A stretch of DNA of 64,000 nucleotides. Source: Synergistota bacterium. Its GTDB lineage: Bacteria; Synergistota; GBS-1. Position numbers and translations under genes: made by a program. This document shows, piece after piece, positions 53,432-61,823 of this stretch. Each line of letters opens with the position of its first letter. Position 1 is the first letter of the stretch. The stretch is taken from the NCBI GenBank assembly GCA_025060595.1, contig JANXBX010000006.1, forward strand, positions 62,001 to 126,000. The letters run 5' to 3'. The notes under the pieces were generated by a model. It searched no databases and was not told where the DNA came from. It worked only from the letters and a program-made list of their open reading frames with translations.

Positions 53432-54643
53432 ATGGATCTTTCCTCTTTAATATTTATTATAACTTATATACTTTTAGCAATAGGACAGCCACCTATCTTT
53501 CGAATAGATAGAACGGGTGCGGTACTTATAGGCGCTACAGCTATGTTAGCATTAAAGGTTATATCCATTCAAGAAGCTTACTCGGCAATAGATTATAAAA
53601 CGATAGCTACACTTTTCGGCTTAATGGTCTTGGTGGCCCACTTTCGACTATCAGGAGCTTTAAATCTATTAGTAAAATACCTGATTTCAAAAGTTAAAAA
53701 CCCCTCTGAACTTTTATATTTTATAATCTTTAGCGCTGGTATTCTCTCAGCATTTCTAATGAATGATACGATATGCTTACTTTTCACTCCTCTGGTTTTA
53801 AAGATAACCAAGATATCAGGATTAAATCCTAAACCCTTTCTCTTAGCCCTATGTATGTCTGCAAATATTGGAAGCGTTGCCACGATCACTGGAAATCCCC
53901 AAAACCTTATAATAGGTATCTCCTCTGGACTAACATATAGTGAATTCTTTTACTATCTTTTCCCGGTTGCCATATTAGGGCTCCTCACTCTAATAACAAT
54001 ACTCAAAATAGCTTACAAGAAAGAATTATCAAAGCCTATAAATAACGAAGTAAAGCTTAAATTTAGATACAAAAAACCCATCGTAATTAAATTCTATATC
54101 ATCGCTCTATTATGTTTAATTGGCTTCTTTATAGGGCTACCCATACAAGGAGTGGCCATGATTACCGCCTGCCTACTTTTGATTACAAGGAGAATAAAAC
54201 CTGAAAAAGTTTACAATCTGATAGACTTCAAGCTTTTAGTCCTTTTCATAGGCCTATTCATAATAATAAAATCCTTCGAAAACTCAGCCCTATTTAAGCA
54301 TCTCTCAGAAATCTCTGGAACCTTTCTAAAAAACCCACTTACCTTTGTATCATCGGTTACCATTTTATCTAACGCTGTAAGTAACGTCCCTGCAGTCTTA
54401 ATATTCAAGCCCTTCATAGAAACCCTATCTTTAGGCAAGGAAGCATGGCTATACCTCGCCATGAGCTCAACATTAGCAGGAAATCTTACCGTACTTGGCT
54501 CTATAGCAAACATAATAGTCATAGAGTCAGCCTATCCGAAGGTAAAAATATCCTTCCTTGAGTACCTAAAGCTTGGCTTACCGGTAACCACTCTTACGCT
54601 ACTTATTGGAACCCTATGGTTAAAAATAGCTTTACTCTGGTGA
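53432..54643 (+). CDS. ArsB/CitMHS-superfamily anion permease (YbiR-like)
   Basis: 403 residues, about 11 membrane helices. Ion-transporter superfamily motifs are FLMNDTICLLFTPLVL near 108-124, ANIGSVATITGNPQNLIIG near 150-168, and a late NAVSNVPAVLIFKP repeat with internal symmetry. Substrate is unknown; the family carries arsenite, citrate or dicarboxylates. ATG follows AAGGAGGG. It diverges from the LysW operon leader; TATAAT (53382-53387) lacks a good -35. Confidence 0.85.
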   Translation: MDLSSLIFIITYILLAIGQPPIFRIDRTGAVLIGATAMLALKVISIQEAYSAIDYKTIATLFGLMVLVAHFRLSGALNLLVKYLISKVKNPSELLYFIIFSAGILSAFLMNDTICLLFTPLVLKITKISGLNPKPFLLALCMSANIGSVATITGNPQNLIIGISSGLTYSEFFYYLFPVAILGLLTLITILKIAYKKELSKPINNEVKLKFRYKKPIVIKFYIIALLCLIGFFIGLPIQGVAMITACLLLITRRIKPEKVYNLIDFKLLVLFIGLFIIIKSFENSALFKHLSEISGTFLKNPLTFVSSVTILSNAVSNVPAVLIFKPFIETLSLGKEAWLYLAMSSTLAGNLTVLGSIANIIVIESAYPKVKISFLEYLKLGLPVTTLTLLIGTLWLKIALLW

Positions 54644-54659
54644 TGAATCCTGATATAAT
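54631..54659 (+). promoter_or_regulatory. Orphan promoter facing the TPR gene antisense
   Basis: TTTACT (54631-54636), a 17-bp spacer and perfect TATAAT (54654-54659) lie at the very end of the anion permease gene. It points into the 3' end of the oppositely oriented TPR gene and no plus-strand gene follows. Confidence 0.4.
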
Positions 54660-54693
54660 GGTCGCGCTTGTATATAGCTAAGCAGCTAAAGTA

Positions 54694-55704
54694 TCATCTA
54701 TTAATCATAATGAAAAGATCATTAGCTAAATCTTTATCAAGATTTTTTAAAACTTTATACTGCTTTATAGCAAAATTTTCCTCACCAAGCGCTAAATAAA
54801 CCAGACCAAGACCATAACGTGATTTAGCGTGATCAGGTTTTAGCTCCACAGCTTTCTCTAAAGCATTTGATGCCTCAACATAGCGTTCAAGTTTCGCATA
54901 GCACACACCAAGATTATAATAGGCCAAGGCATAATCTGACTTTAACTCATTCACTTGCCTATAAATCCTTATTGCTTCACCATAGCGGCCGATCTTGCCA
55001 TAAGCTGACCCAAGGTCATTAAGCATATTAATATCATCTGGCTTCAGCTCAACAGCACACTTGAAGGCCCTTACCGACTCAGAATATTGATTTAGCTCCC
55101 AATAGTGCACTCCTATGCTATAATAGGATAAAGCGAGATTATCATTGGCTTCCTTATAGTCAGGTCTTATCCTTACGGCCTGTCTAAAAGTCTCTATAGC
55201 ATTTTCATACCGACCCAGTTTAGCATAGGATAAACCGAGATTATAATAGGCTTCAGCACAATTAGGCTCTAACCTTATAAATTCCTTGAAAGCTTTGATC
55301 GCATCCTCATAGCAACCGAGATATCCATAGACTAAGCCAAGACCTATATACGCTTCAGCAAAATTAGGATCCAGCTTTAAAGCTTTCTTAAACGATTCTA
55401 TTGCTTCAGCATAACGTTCCAGCTTTATGTACGATAATCCATGGCTAGAATAACCCTTAGGCTCAACATACTGACCGAATTTAATACTAGATAAACTAAG
55501 CCCATGATAAGCTAAGACAAAATCAAGCCTTAATCTTATAGCTTCCTTAAGCTCTTCAATTCTTTCATCATCCTCTTCCTCAAAAACTCTTATACCAATA
55601 CCAGAATAAAATTTAAGCATACTCTGCGCAAAAGCCATAGAAACAGGCAAGAAACAGAAAGTGAAAATAAAACAAGCTAATAAAAACCTTCTTCTTTGTA
55701 ACAT
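54694..55704 (-). CDS. Secreted/periplasmic TPR-repeat protein
   Basis: About 336 residues: signal peptide (residues 1-26, ending MAFAQS), then seven to eight tetratricopeptide repeats with the YxxLGxxYxxLGRYxEAIxxFxxAxxLxPD pattern across about 60-330. TPR arrays scaffold protein complexes. No enzymatic domain is seen, and the neighbours give no clear partner. ATG at 55704 or GTG at 55710. A promoter-like site lies in the opposite direction at its 3' end. Confidence 0.88.
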   Translation of the reverse strand: MLQRRRFLLACFIFTFCFLPVSMAFAQSMLKFYSGIGIRVFEEEDDERIEELKEAIRLRLDFVLAYHGLSLSSIKFGQYVEPKGYSSHGLSYIKLERYAEAIESFKKALKLDPNFAEAYIGLGLVYGYLGCYEDAIKAFKEFIRLEPNCAEAYYNLGLSYAKLGRYENAIETFRQAVRIRPDYKEANDNLALSYYSIGVHYWELNQYSESVRAFKCAVELKPDDINMLNDLGSAYGKIGRYGEAIRIYRQVNELKSDYALAYYNLGVCYAKLERYVEASNALEKAVELKPDHAKSRYGLGLVYLALGEENFAIKQYKVLKNLDKDLANDLFIMINR

Positions 55705-55848
55705 ATCCACACCACCCTAAGAAGCCTTAAAACAGGCTAATATCATTAGGTATTATCTCAAAAATAAAATTAAAGTCAATAGATTTACAAAAGGCAGAAA
55801 AGAAATAAAAATTATTTTAAGCAAGATGCCAACCGCATCAGAAAATCA

Positions 55849-55877
55849 TTGACTTTTAAAACTCATTAATTTAAATT
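55849..55877 (+). promoter_or_regulatory. Promoter of the sodium:solute symporter gene
   Basis: TTGACT (55849-55854), a 17-bp spacer and TAAATT (55872-55877), about 35 bases before the ATG and its AAAGGAGGG SD. Confidence 0.7.
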
Positions 55878-55911
55878 ATCCTTGAAGTAATTTCAGAAAG
55901 GAGGGAAGGAT

Positions 55912-57291
55912 ATGATTTTACCTATCATTATCATTTACATGATCGCTATGCTACTTATAGGATGGTGGGCAAGCAAATATTACATAAAAGGTATGACCGA
56001 CTTCCTACTTGCTGGTAGAAGGCTTGGCGTATTACTTGGTGCTGCCACTTTAGCAGCGACGCACTTTGGCGGTGGAGCTGTAATGGGTGGAGGAGAATAT
56101 GGCTTTAAATATGGTATCTCTGGCGCATGGTATGGAGTATCTTGCGGAATTGGCTTGCTGTTCTTAATTTTAACGGCAGAAAGATTTAGAACCCTTGCTC
56201 TTTATACTGTGCCTGATTATCTTGAACAAAGATACGGCGGAAAAACAATAAGAGTCTTAGGGGCATTACTTTCACTTATAGCCCTTATAGGTATTCTTGC
56301 AGCTCAAGTCTTAGCTGCAAGAAACGCTTTAAGCATAGTAGGATTAAAGGGGAATACCGGCGCCATAATAGCAACCTTAGTATTTATAATTTACACTACC
56401 ACTGGAGGACTATGGGCCGTTACGCTAACCGATCTATTTCAGCTCATCTTAGCAGCTATAGGGGTAATAATAGGAGCTTTTGTAGTTCTTGTTAAGGTTG
56501 GAGGCTTTACTGGATTAACATCCGCTTTAACTTCAAAAGGAGTTGCCGCAAGCTACTTCAGCTTCTGGGGAATGGGAACGGCTAGCATAATGTGGTTACT
56601 CCTTCCTACAGTAATGTATACCCTTATAGGTCAGGACTTTTACCAGAGACTATTTGCTACAAAAGACCCAAAAACAGCTAAGAACGCAGCTCTTCTTGGT
56701 GGAATAATATTAGTTATAATAAGCTTTTTCCCAACGATAATAGGAATGGGAGCTAAAGCGTTATCAAGTGAAGATCTGGGAAGAATGTCTGTACCATGGG
56801 TCTTACAAAACCTTATGCATCCTATCCTAGGAGGAATAGTTCTATCGGCTATACTTGCGGCCATAATGTCCACAGCGGATTCCCTTCTTACCGCTGCCAC
56901 ATCCCATATAATTAAAGACCTCTGGATCGAAACTTTCAAGGCAGATGAGTTAAAAGAAGAGAGGAAGCTCTTAACCTTATCAAGGATCTTTACCTTCATA
57001 GTCGGCATTTTATCACTTATAATAGCTCTTATCGTCCCAGGAATAATAGACGCACTTATATACTCCTACACTATGTACACAGCAGGAGTATTCATACCTG
57101 TAATAGGAGGAATCTTATGGAGTGGAGCAACAAAGGCAGGAGCGATTACATCTCTTGTTGGTGGAGCAATAGTAGCGCTCTACGGCATATTAACAGGAAC
57201 AGAAGTCTTTGGAGCACCTGCTGAAATATACTCAGCTTTAGTATCATTAGTATTATTTATACTAGTATCAGCGGTAACGAAAAAGGCTTAA
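55912..57291 (+). CDS. Sodium:solute symporter (SSS) family protein
   Basis: 459 residues with about 13 membrane helices. Motifs are DFLLAGRRLGVLLGAATLAATHFGGG near the start, YTTTGGLWAVTLTDLFQ near 160-180 and ILAAIMSTADSLLTAATS with the conserved sodium-site serines. The family imports sugars, amino acids, pantothenate or short-chain acids with Na+; the exact substrate is not predictable. It has its own promoter and a terminator, so it is monocistronic. Confidence 0.93.
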   Translation: MILPIIIIYMIAMLLIGWWASKYYIKGMTDFLLAGRRLGVLLGAATLAATHFGGGAVMGGGEYGFKYGISGAWYGVSCGIGLLFLILTAERFRTLALYTVPDYLEQRYGGKTIRVLGALLSLIALIGILAAQVLAARNALSIVGLKGNTGAIIATLVFIIYTTTGGLWAVTLTDLFQLILAAIGVIIGAFVVLVKVGGFTGLTSALTSKGVAASYFSFWGMGTASIMWLLLPTVMYTLIGQDFYQRLFATKDPKTAKNAALLGGIILVIISFFPTIIGMGAKALSSEDLGRMSVPWVLQNLMHPILGGIVLSAILAAIMSTADSLLTAATSHIIKDLWIETFKADELKEERKLLTLSRIFTFIVGILSLIIALIVPGIIDALIYSYTMYTAGVFIPVIGGILWSGATKAGAITSLVGGAIVALYGILTGTEVFGAPAEIYSALVSLVLFILVSAVTKKA

Positions 57292-57299
57292 AAACAAAA

Positions 57300-57325
57300 G
57301 GGGCTGGAGGTTTTCTTCCAGCCCC
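57300..57325. terminator. Bidirectional terminator after the symporter gene
   Basis: GGGGCTGGA (57300-57308) pairs with TCCAGCCCC (57317-57325), with T- and A-rich flanks. It separates the symporter from the convergent SPASM fragment. Confidence 0.85.
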
Positions 57326-57343
57326 TTAATTTATACCATTTAT

Positions 57344-57724
57344 TTAGAGTGGACACAACGATAGCCTATGCAAATAGGGACAGTGAGCGCAATTAGGTAA
57401 GTTCCCCCAGCAATCGCTTTGGTTACTTAAAGTAAAATCACAACCTTCCTTAAAGGGGCACTCGAAACAAGAAGGAAGATAATTGAAAGTTAATCTTAAA
57501 AACATTTCAGAGTATTTATCTCTCCAAACATCCATTAGATTATCACAAGCTATATTACCTAAGGAAACCTCTTTTATATTCCTCTCCTTATTTAGGACCT
57601 TGACCTTCCATGACCTTGAAAAGTATAAGCACGGAGCTATTTCTCCATCACATCTTATAAAAAGAGCTCTGTTTGAAGCAAAAGGACAACCCCTTGCAAA
57701 CCTTGTTAGATGATAACAACACAA
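57344..57724 (-). pseudogene. SPASM-domain fragment of a radical SAM maturase
   Basis: About 126 residues corresponding only to the carboxy-terminal SPASM part of a radical SAM enzyme: CDGEIAPCLYFS, CFECPFKEGCDF, SDCWGNLPNCAHCPYLHRLSLCP. The final cysteine spacing resembles tungsten-cofactor oxidoreductase maturases. The radical SAM CxxxCxxC domain is absent. In-frame stop TGA lies about ten codons upstream of the TTG that opens the frame, and I found no rSAM remnant upstream. It is probably a truncated remnant; AOR at 39913 is its natural partner type. Confidence 0.6.
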
Positions 57725-57915
57725 CTGAAGAACAAAGCACTGGAGGATAAGTCACAGTGCTAAGGATAATCATACTTCATTTGTCATCCCAGTGATATTA
57801 GCTATCACAATTTTTAATAAGATAATTCCTCAGAAAGGCCATTAGATTCTAACGAGGAGCCTCTATTACTTTAACAGCTTAAATTCCGCACCTTACTTAA
57901 AAAGCTTTAAATCTA

Positions 57916-57944
57916 TTGACTTGATAGAAGAGACCGTTTAAACT
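57916..57944 (+). promoter_or_regulatory. Promoter of the MCP-PhnD fusion gene
   Basis: TTGACT (57916-57921), a 17-bp spacer and TAAACT (57939-57944). Confidence 0.65.
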
Positions 57945-57975
57945 TAAGATAAAAGCTAAAGAGCGGCAGAGAAAG

Positions 57976-58013
57976 GGAGAGCCATTCTTAGAGTGAAGAG
58001 TGGCTCTCCTTTT
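57976..58013 (+). terminator. Leader terminator ahead of the MCP-PhnD fusion gene
   Basis: GGAGAGCCA (57976-57984) pairs with TGGCTCTCC (58001-58009) and is followed by TTTT. It sits between the promoter and the AGGAGG SD, so it may act as a regulated terminator; no known riboswitch consensus is visible. Confidence 0.65.
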
Positions 58014-58035
58014 ACTTTATAGGAGGTGACCAGGT

Positions 58036-59736
58036 TTGAAAAAAGAACAAAAAACAGGAAACGCATCAAAACTCTTAGAAAGTATCGAAAACATGTTCTT
58101 CGAGATTTTCCAATTAACTTGGCTTTTAAACGAAAATATAAAGGTTTTTGAAAACATAGCTGAAAGTTTCTCTAACGTAGAAAAGCTTAATATTAAGAGC
58201 TTTGACAATGCCTCAATAATAATGGAGATAGTGAATGAACTTGTAAAAATATCCAACAAACTAAGGGAAGAAACTCTACGAGCGAAAAACATTACAGAAA
58301 CACTTGAAAACACCTGTAGAAACTTAAGCATCTCTATAGCTATGGCGCGGAACGCTTTAGAAGAACAAGAAAAAATCTTCAAAAAGGTTGTAGAAACTAA
58401 TGAAAATCTTATAAATCAATCAGGAGCCGTAGCAGAAATAATAAAAACTTTAAACCTGCTTGCTAAACAGATAAACCTGCTTTCTCTCAACGCCTCTATA
58501 GAAGCCGTAAAGGCCGGTGAAAAAGGGAAAGGCTTTGCGGTTGTATCACAAGAGATAAGAAAACTCTCAGAAAAAACAAGAGAGGCTAACTCTGAAATAG
58601 AAAAAACGATCAAAAATATCGTGAACACGATAAAGGAATCTTTTGAAATAACTAATAAATCCTTTGAAGAGTTTTCGAAACTTAAAGAATCGTTTAAGGC
58701 GTTTATGGGTTTTATATCCCAAACGGCCTCAGGATTCGAAAACGTTTTTCAAGTAACAACAACGATAAATAGCATATCTGATGAAGTTCTTAAAGTAACA
58801 AACAAAATAGAGGAATCTTCAAGGGAAATTTTTGATACATCTAAGAATGTAAGAGAGCTATCAAGGGAGGTGGGAAATACCGTAAAGACCCAAGAAAGCA
58901 AAAACCAAGAGGTTTTAAAAATGATATCCTCTCTCAACAAAACCCTTTTCGATATACAAAGGCAAGCATCCACCTTAAGATCCGAACAGGAGATAATTTT
59001 TGGAGTCAATCCTTTCACAAATCCTAAAACTATAAGAGAGATGTACTACCCCATAATAAAGTGGGCTTGCGAAAAAGCAGGTTATACATCAAGAATGGTT
59101 ATCGTTCACAGTTACGATGCTTTGACTCAAGCCTTAAAAGAAGAGATAGTTGATGGAGGTTGGTTTTCCCCATTCGCATATGTTGAAGCAAAGGAGACTT
59201 TGGATAATATAGTTCCTATAGCGACTCCCATAGTTAACGGAAGAGCAAGCTACGATGGATATATTATTACCTCCAAAAAGTCCAATATAAAAAGCCTTAA
59301 AGACCTTAAAGGAAAGCGCTTCGGATTTGTAGATCCCAAAAGCGCTTCAGGTTATCTATTTTCAAAATATGCTCTACTTCAAGAGGGAATAAACCCTGAT
59401 AAGGACTTCAAAGAAACCCTCTTCCTGGGAAGTCACGATAATGTTATAAAGGCTGTTCTTCAAGGAGAAATAGATGCAGGTGCCACTTACAATGAAGCAC
59501 TAGAAAGAGCTAAAGAACAGGGAGTAGACATAAGTGATGTAGTTATAATAAACACCGTTAAAGATATACCTAAAGACGCAATAGTCTTACTTAATCGCCT
59601 ACCACATAACTTCATAGAAAAATTCAAGGAGGCGCTTCTTTCATTTAAACAAGCCAAGGGAATTCAAGGTTTTGTTGAAGCAAGAGATGAGCGCTATGAC
59701 ATCATAAGAAGGGTTAAAAAAACTATATCTTTATAA
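58036..59736 (+). CDS. Soluble chemoreceptor fused to a C-terminal PhnD-like binding domain
   Basis: 566 residues with neither signal peptide nor membrane helix. The first about 310 residues are a methyl-accepting signalling domain with hairpin tip KQINLLSLNASIEAVKAGEKG. Residues about 320-566 are a periplasmic-binding-protein fold of the PhnD type: GGWFSPFAYVEAKETL, PIVNGRASYDGYIITSK, LKDLKGKRFGFVDPKSASGYL, LFLGSHDNVIKAVLQGEIDAG. Such domains bind phosphonates or phosphite outside the cell; here it would be cytosolic, so it may sense an internal ligand. TTG start nine bases after AGGAGG. Confidence 0.9.
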   Translation: MKKEQKTGNASKLLESIENMFFEIFQLTWLLNENIKVFENIAESFSNVEKLNIKSFDNASIIMEIVNELVKISNKLREETLRAKNITETLENTCRNLSISIAMARNALEEQEKIFKKVVETNENLINQSGAVAEIIKTLNLLAKQINLLSLNASIEAVKAGEKGKGFAVVSQEIRKLSEKTREANSEIEKTIKNIVNTIKESFEITNKSFEEFSKLKESFKAFMGFISQTASGFENVFQVTTTINSISDEVLKVTNKIEESSREIFDTSKNVRELSREVGNTVKTQESKNQEVLKMISSLNKTLFDIQRQASTLRSEQEIIFGVNPFTNPKTIREMYYPIIKWACEKAGYTSRMVIVHSYDALTQALKEEIVDGGWFSPFAYVEAKETLDNIVPIATPIVNGRASYDGYIITSKKSNIKSLKDLKGKRFGFVDPKSASGYLFSKYALLQEGINPDKDFKETLFLGSHDNVIKAVLQGEIDAGATYNEALERAKEQGVDISDVVIINTVKDIPKDAIVLLNRLPHNFIEKFKEALLSFKQAKGIQGFVEARDERYDIIRRVKKTISL

Positions 59737-60826
59737 GCTCGTATGCTTGGTTTCCTAAACCTATCTCCTCAGCATAGTCAAGCATGACCTTCCAGTTAGT
59801 TTTAGGATGAATCAAGGTAAACTTATCCTCCCCTTTACGCATGTCTTTTTCGGAAAGAGGACCAAAGGGATTTGGCAAAGCCTGATTTACAAGATCAACT
59901 GAAGCCTTATCTATAGCAACAGGATCAAAAGAGGCTAAAACACCTATATCAGGAACTATAGAAGCATCGTTATAATTCCAGCAGTCACAAAATGGAGAAA
60001 CATTAGTAATGAAGTTTATGTGAAAGGCTGGCTTATTCTTCAAAACCGCATAGGCATACTCCACTATACGCTCACACGCTTCCAAGCTCATATCCCAATC
60101 TATATCTATCGCCTCTGAAGGACAAACAACTATACACTGACCACATCCAACGCATATTTCGTAATTTATGTAAGCCTTCCTATTCTCATCAAAGCTTATA
60201 GCGCTATAATTACAGTTTCTAATGCACGCTCCACAAGAAACACAATCATTCTTTGAGATCCTGGGCTTAGAGTTAGAGTGCATCTTAAGCTTGCCTTCCC
60301 TGGAAGCACAACCCATTCCAACATTTTTAATTGCGCCTCCAAAACCGGTTAACTCATGTCCTTTAAAGTGATTTAAGGAAATAATCACATCAGATTCCGC
60401 TATAGCAGAAGCTATCAACGCATAAGAAAAGTGTTTTAAGTTTATCTCTACCTTTCTACAATCAAAGCCCCTTAATCCATCGGCTATTAAAACATGACAC
60501 CCAACCGTTAACGGATTAAACCCATTCTTGAAAGCAGCTTCAAGATGACTTACCGCGTTAGACCTGCTTCCCCTATAAAGTGTATTCGTATCTGTCAAAA
60601 AGGGTTTGGCACCTAAATCTCCCAAAATCTTAACGAGCCTACCAACAAAGTTATGCCTCACATAGGCCAAGTTTCCGAGCTCTCCGAAATGCATCTTTAT
60701 GGCCACAAATCTTTCGGAGAGACTCAAATGACCTATGTGGGCCGTTCTAAGAAGACGTTCAAACTTATCCAGAAGATTCTCCCGAGAAGAAGCTCTAAGG
60801 TCCATAAAATATACCTTTGAAGCCAT
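59723..60826 (-). CDS. DUF362-family iron-sulfur protein
   Basis: 367 residues. The amino-terminal DUF362 domain has ERFVAIKMHFGELGNLAYVRH and LNHFKGHELTGFGGAIKNVGMG. A 2[4Fe-4S] ferredoxin insert near 195-245 has CVSCGACIRNC and CVGCGQCIVVCPSEA. A carboxy-terminal region includes PDIGVLASFDPVAIDKASVDL. Related proteins are annotated as Fe-S centre proteins of unknown role. It overlaps the preceding chemoreceptor gene tail by 14 bases and follows the DUF59 gene by six, so a two-gene operon with the DUF59 protein is likely. Confidence 0.88.
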   Translation of the reverse strand: MASKVYFMDLRASSRENLLDKFERLLRTAHIGHLSLSERFVAIKMHFGELGNLAYVRHNFVGRLVKILGDLGAKPFLTDTNTLYRGSRSNAVSHLEAAFKNGFNPLTVGCHVLIADGLRGFDCRKVEINLKHFSYALIASAIAESDVIISLNHFKGHELTGFGGAIKNVGMGCASREGKLKMHSNSKPRISKNDCVSCGACIRNCNYSAISFDENRKAYINYEICVGCGQCIVVCPSEAIDIDWDMSLEACERIVEYAYAVLKNKPAFHINFITNVSPFCDCWNYNDASIVPDIGVLASFDPVAIDKASVDLVNQALPNPFGPLSEKDMRKGEDKFTLIHPKTNWKVMLDYAEEIGLGNQAYELIKI

Positions 60827-60832
60827 TATTTA

Positions 60833-61150
60833 TTACTCCTCCTCTCCTCCATAATAGGCTATACTTGGATTAATGGCCTCAACCACCTTAATTCTCTTAA
60901 ATCCCATACCCTCTAATTTACTAACGATGTCCCTTGTGATCTTATCTACTATGGTCCAACCCAAGGCTTTACAGAAGGGACATACACTAAGCCTCCGAGC
61001 TAAACTGACCCATATTTCAGCATAGCTTTCCTTAATCGTCATACCATAAACTAAACCAAGGGAAACGATATCGCTTTCGGTCTCGGGATCCTTAACCTTC
61101 TTAAGCTCCTCCAAAACACTCTTTTCAATTTCATTAAGCTCTCTTTTCAC
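60833..61150 (-). CDS. MIP18/DUF59 family metal-sulfur cluster protein
   Basis: 105 residues of the DUF59 (MIP18/SufT/PaaD) fold, with LKKVKDPETESDIVSLGLVYGMTI near 14-38 and CPFCKALGWTIVDKI near 57-71. Such proteins help iron-sulfur cluster insertion, and the CPFC pair is suggestive of metal handling. Linked six bases upstream of the DUF362 ferredoxin-like protein, whose clusters it may help build. GTG start after AGGTGAG. Confidence 0.85.
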   Translation of the reverse strand: MKRELNEIEKSVLEELKKVKDPETESDIVSLGLVYGMTIKESYAEIWVSLARRLSVCPFCKALGWTIVDKITRDIVSKLEGMGFKRIKVVEAINPSIAYYGGEEE

Positions 61151-61323
61151 TTCAAGCTCACCTCTGAATCAAAAGATTTATATAATTATAGCACTAAATA
61201 ATATAATACGGTAGCGGATTCTCGCAAAGAAAGACCATCAAATTAGCTTTTAGTTCTATAATCAAAGGGATCTTTAATCGCACTCCTGATATAGATGTGA
61301 CCATTCCTAAGCTTTATAAATAT

Positions 61324-61356
61324 AAAAGGGCTCTCAAGCTTAAAACTTGAGAGCCC
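61324..61356 (-). terminator. Terminator after the cupin gene at 61384
   Basis: Perfect 11-bp stem, GGGCTCTCAAG (61328-61338) with CTTGAGAGCCC (61346-61356), followed on the minus strand by TTTTATA. Confidence 0.85.
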
Positions 61357-61383
61357 TTCGAAATCAAAGATTAATAGCTGTAC

Positions 61384-61791
61384 TTAATCCTCCTCAAAGA
61401 TCTCATAAGGGCACGATGTAGGCCACTGAGGTAGCAAGCCAACAAACATTATTCCTGCTACAACCAAAAGCCTTAAATCCTCATCGCCTGTATTAAATAC
61501 CCTGTGACATGTATTCTCTTTATTATAAACGGCATCACCAGCCTCGAAAGGAAACCTCTGTCCCTCTACCTCAACTTCCCCTTTACCTTGAAGAACGTAA
61601 TATATTTCCTCACAATTATGACGATGAAGAGGGCTATGAGCACCTGGCGGAATCTCCACTATCCCAACTATTAGCGATTTTGTAGGAAATCCAGTCTCAG
61701 GATATATTACCTTCCAGTCCCTTACTCCCTTTTTCTTTTCCATGGGAGCTCCTCCTATAAACTCGCTCTTTTTTATGACCACCTTATGCAA
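61384..61791 (-). CDS. Cupin-domain protein
   Basis: 135 residues from TTG at 61791 (AAGGAGG ten bases upstream) or 119 from an internal ATG at 61743 (AGGAGG seven bases upstream); both have SD sites. One cupin barrel with PGAHSPLHRHNCEEIYYVLQGKGEVEVEG and a second motif VYNKENTCHRVFNTG. It follows the GntP permease and enolase-superfamily genes and may bind a sugar acid or metal. No specific role assignable. Confidence 0.82.
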   Translation of the reverse strand: MHKVVIKKSEFIGGAPMEKKKGVRDWKVIYPETGFPTKSLIVGIVEIPPGAHSPLHRHNCEEIYYVLQGKGEVEVEGQRFPFEAGDAVYNKENTCHRVFNTGDEDLRLLVVAGIMFVGLLPQWPTSCPYEIFEED

Positions 61792-61823
61792 TGTTTGTAC
61801 ACCTCCTTATGTTCTTATCTCTA

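Larger units (their letters stand above)
57725..58035. other. Intergenic region upstream of the MCP-PhnD gene
   Basis: About 310 bases without a gene. It holds a promoter, then a terminator-like hairpin, then the SD of the chemoreceptor gene. The left part, next to the SPASM fragment, shows no recognisable coding remnant. Confidence 0.6.

Noticed and set aside
54660-54800. Leaderless 43-codon ORF behind the orphan promoter
   Set aside because: A frame from TTG 54668 is open, but it lies antisense to a clear TPR gene and has no recognisable features.
61151-61383. Possible gene remnant in the gap before the cupin terminator
   Set aside because: No continuous frame or motif could be supported.
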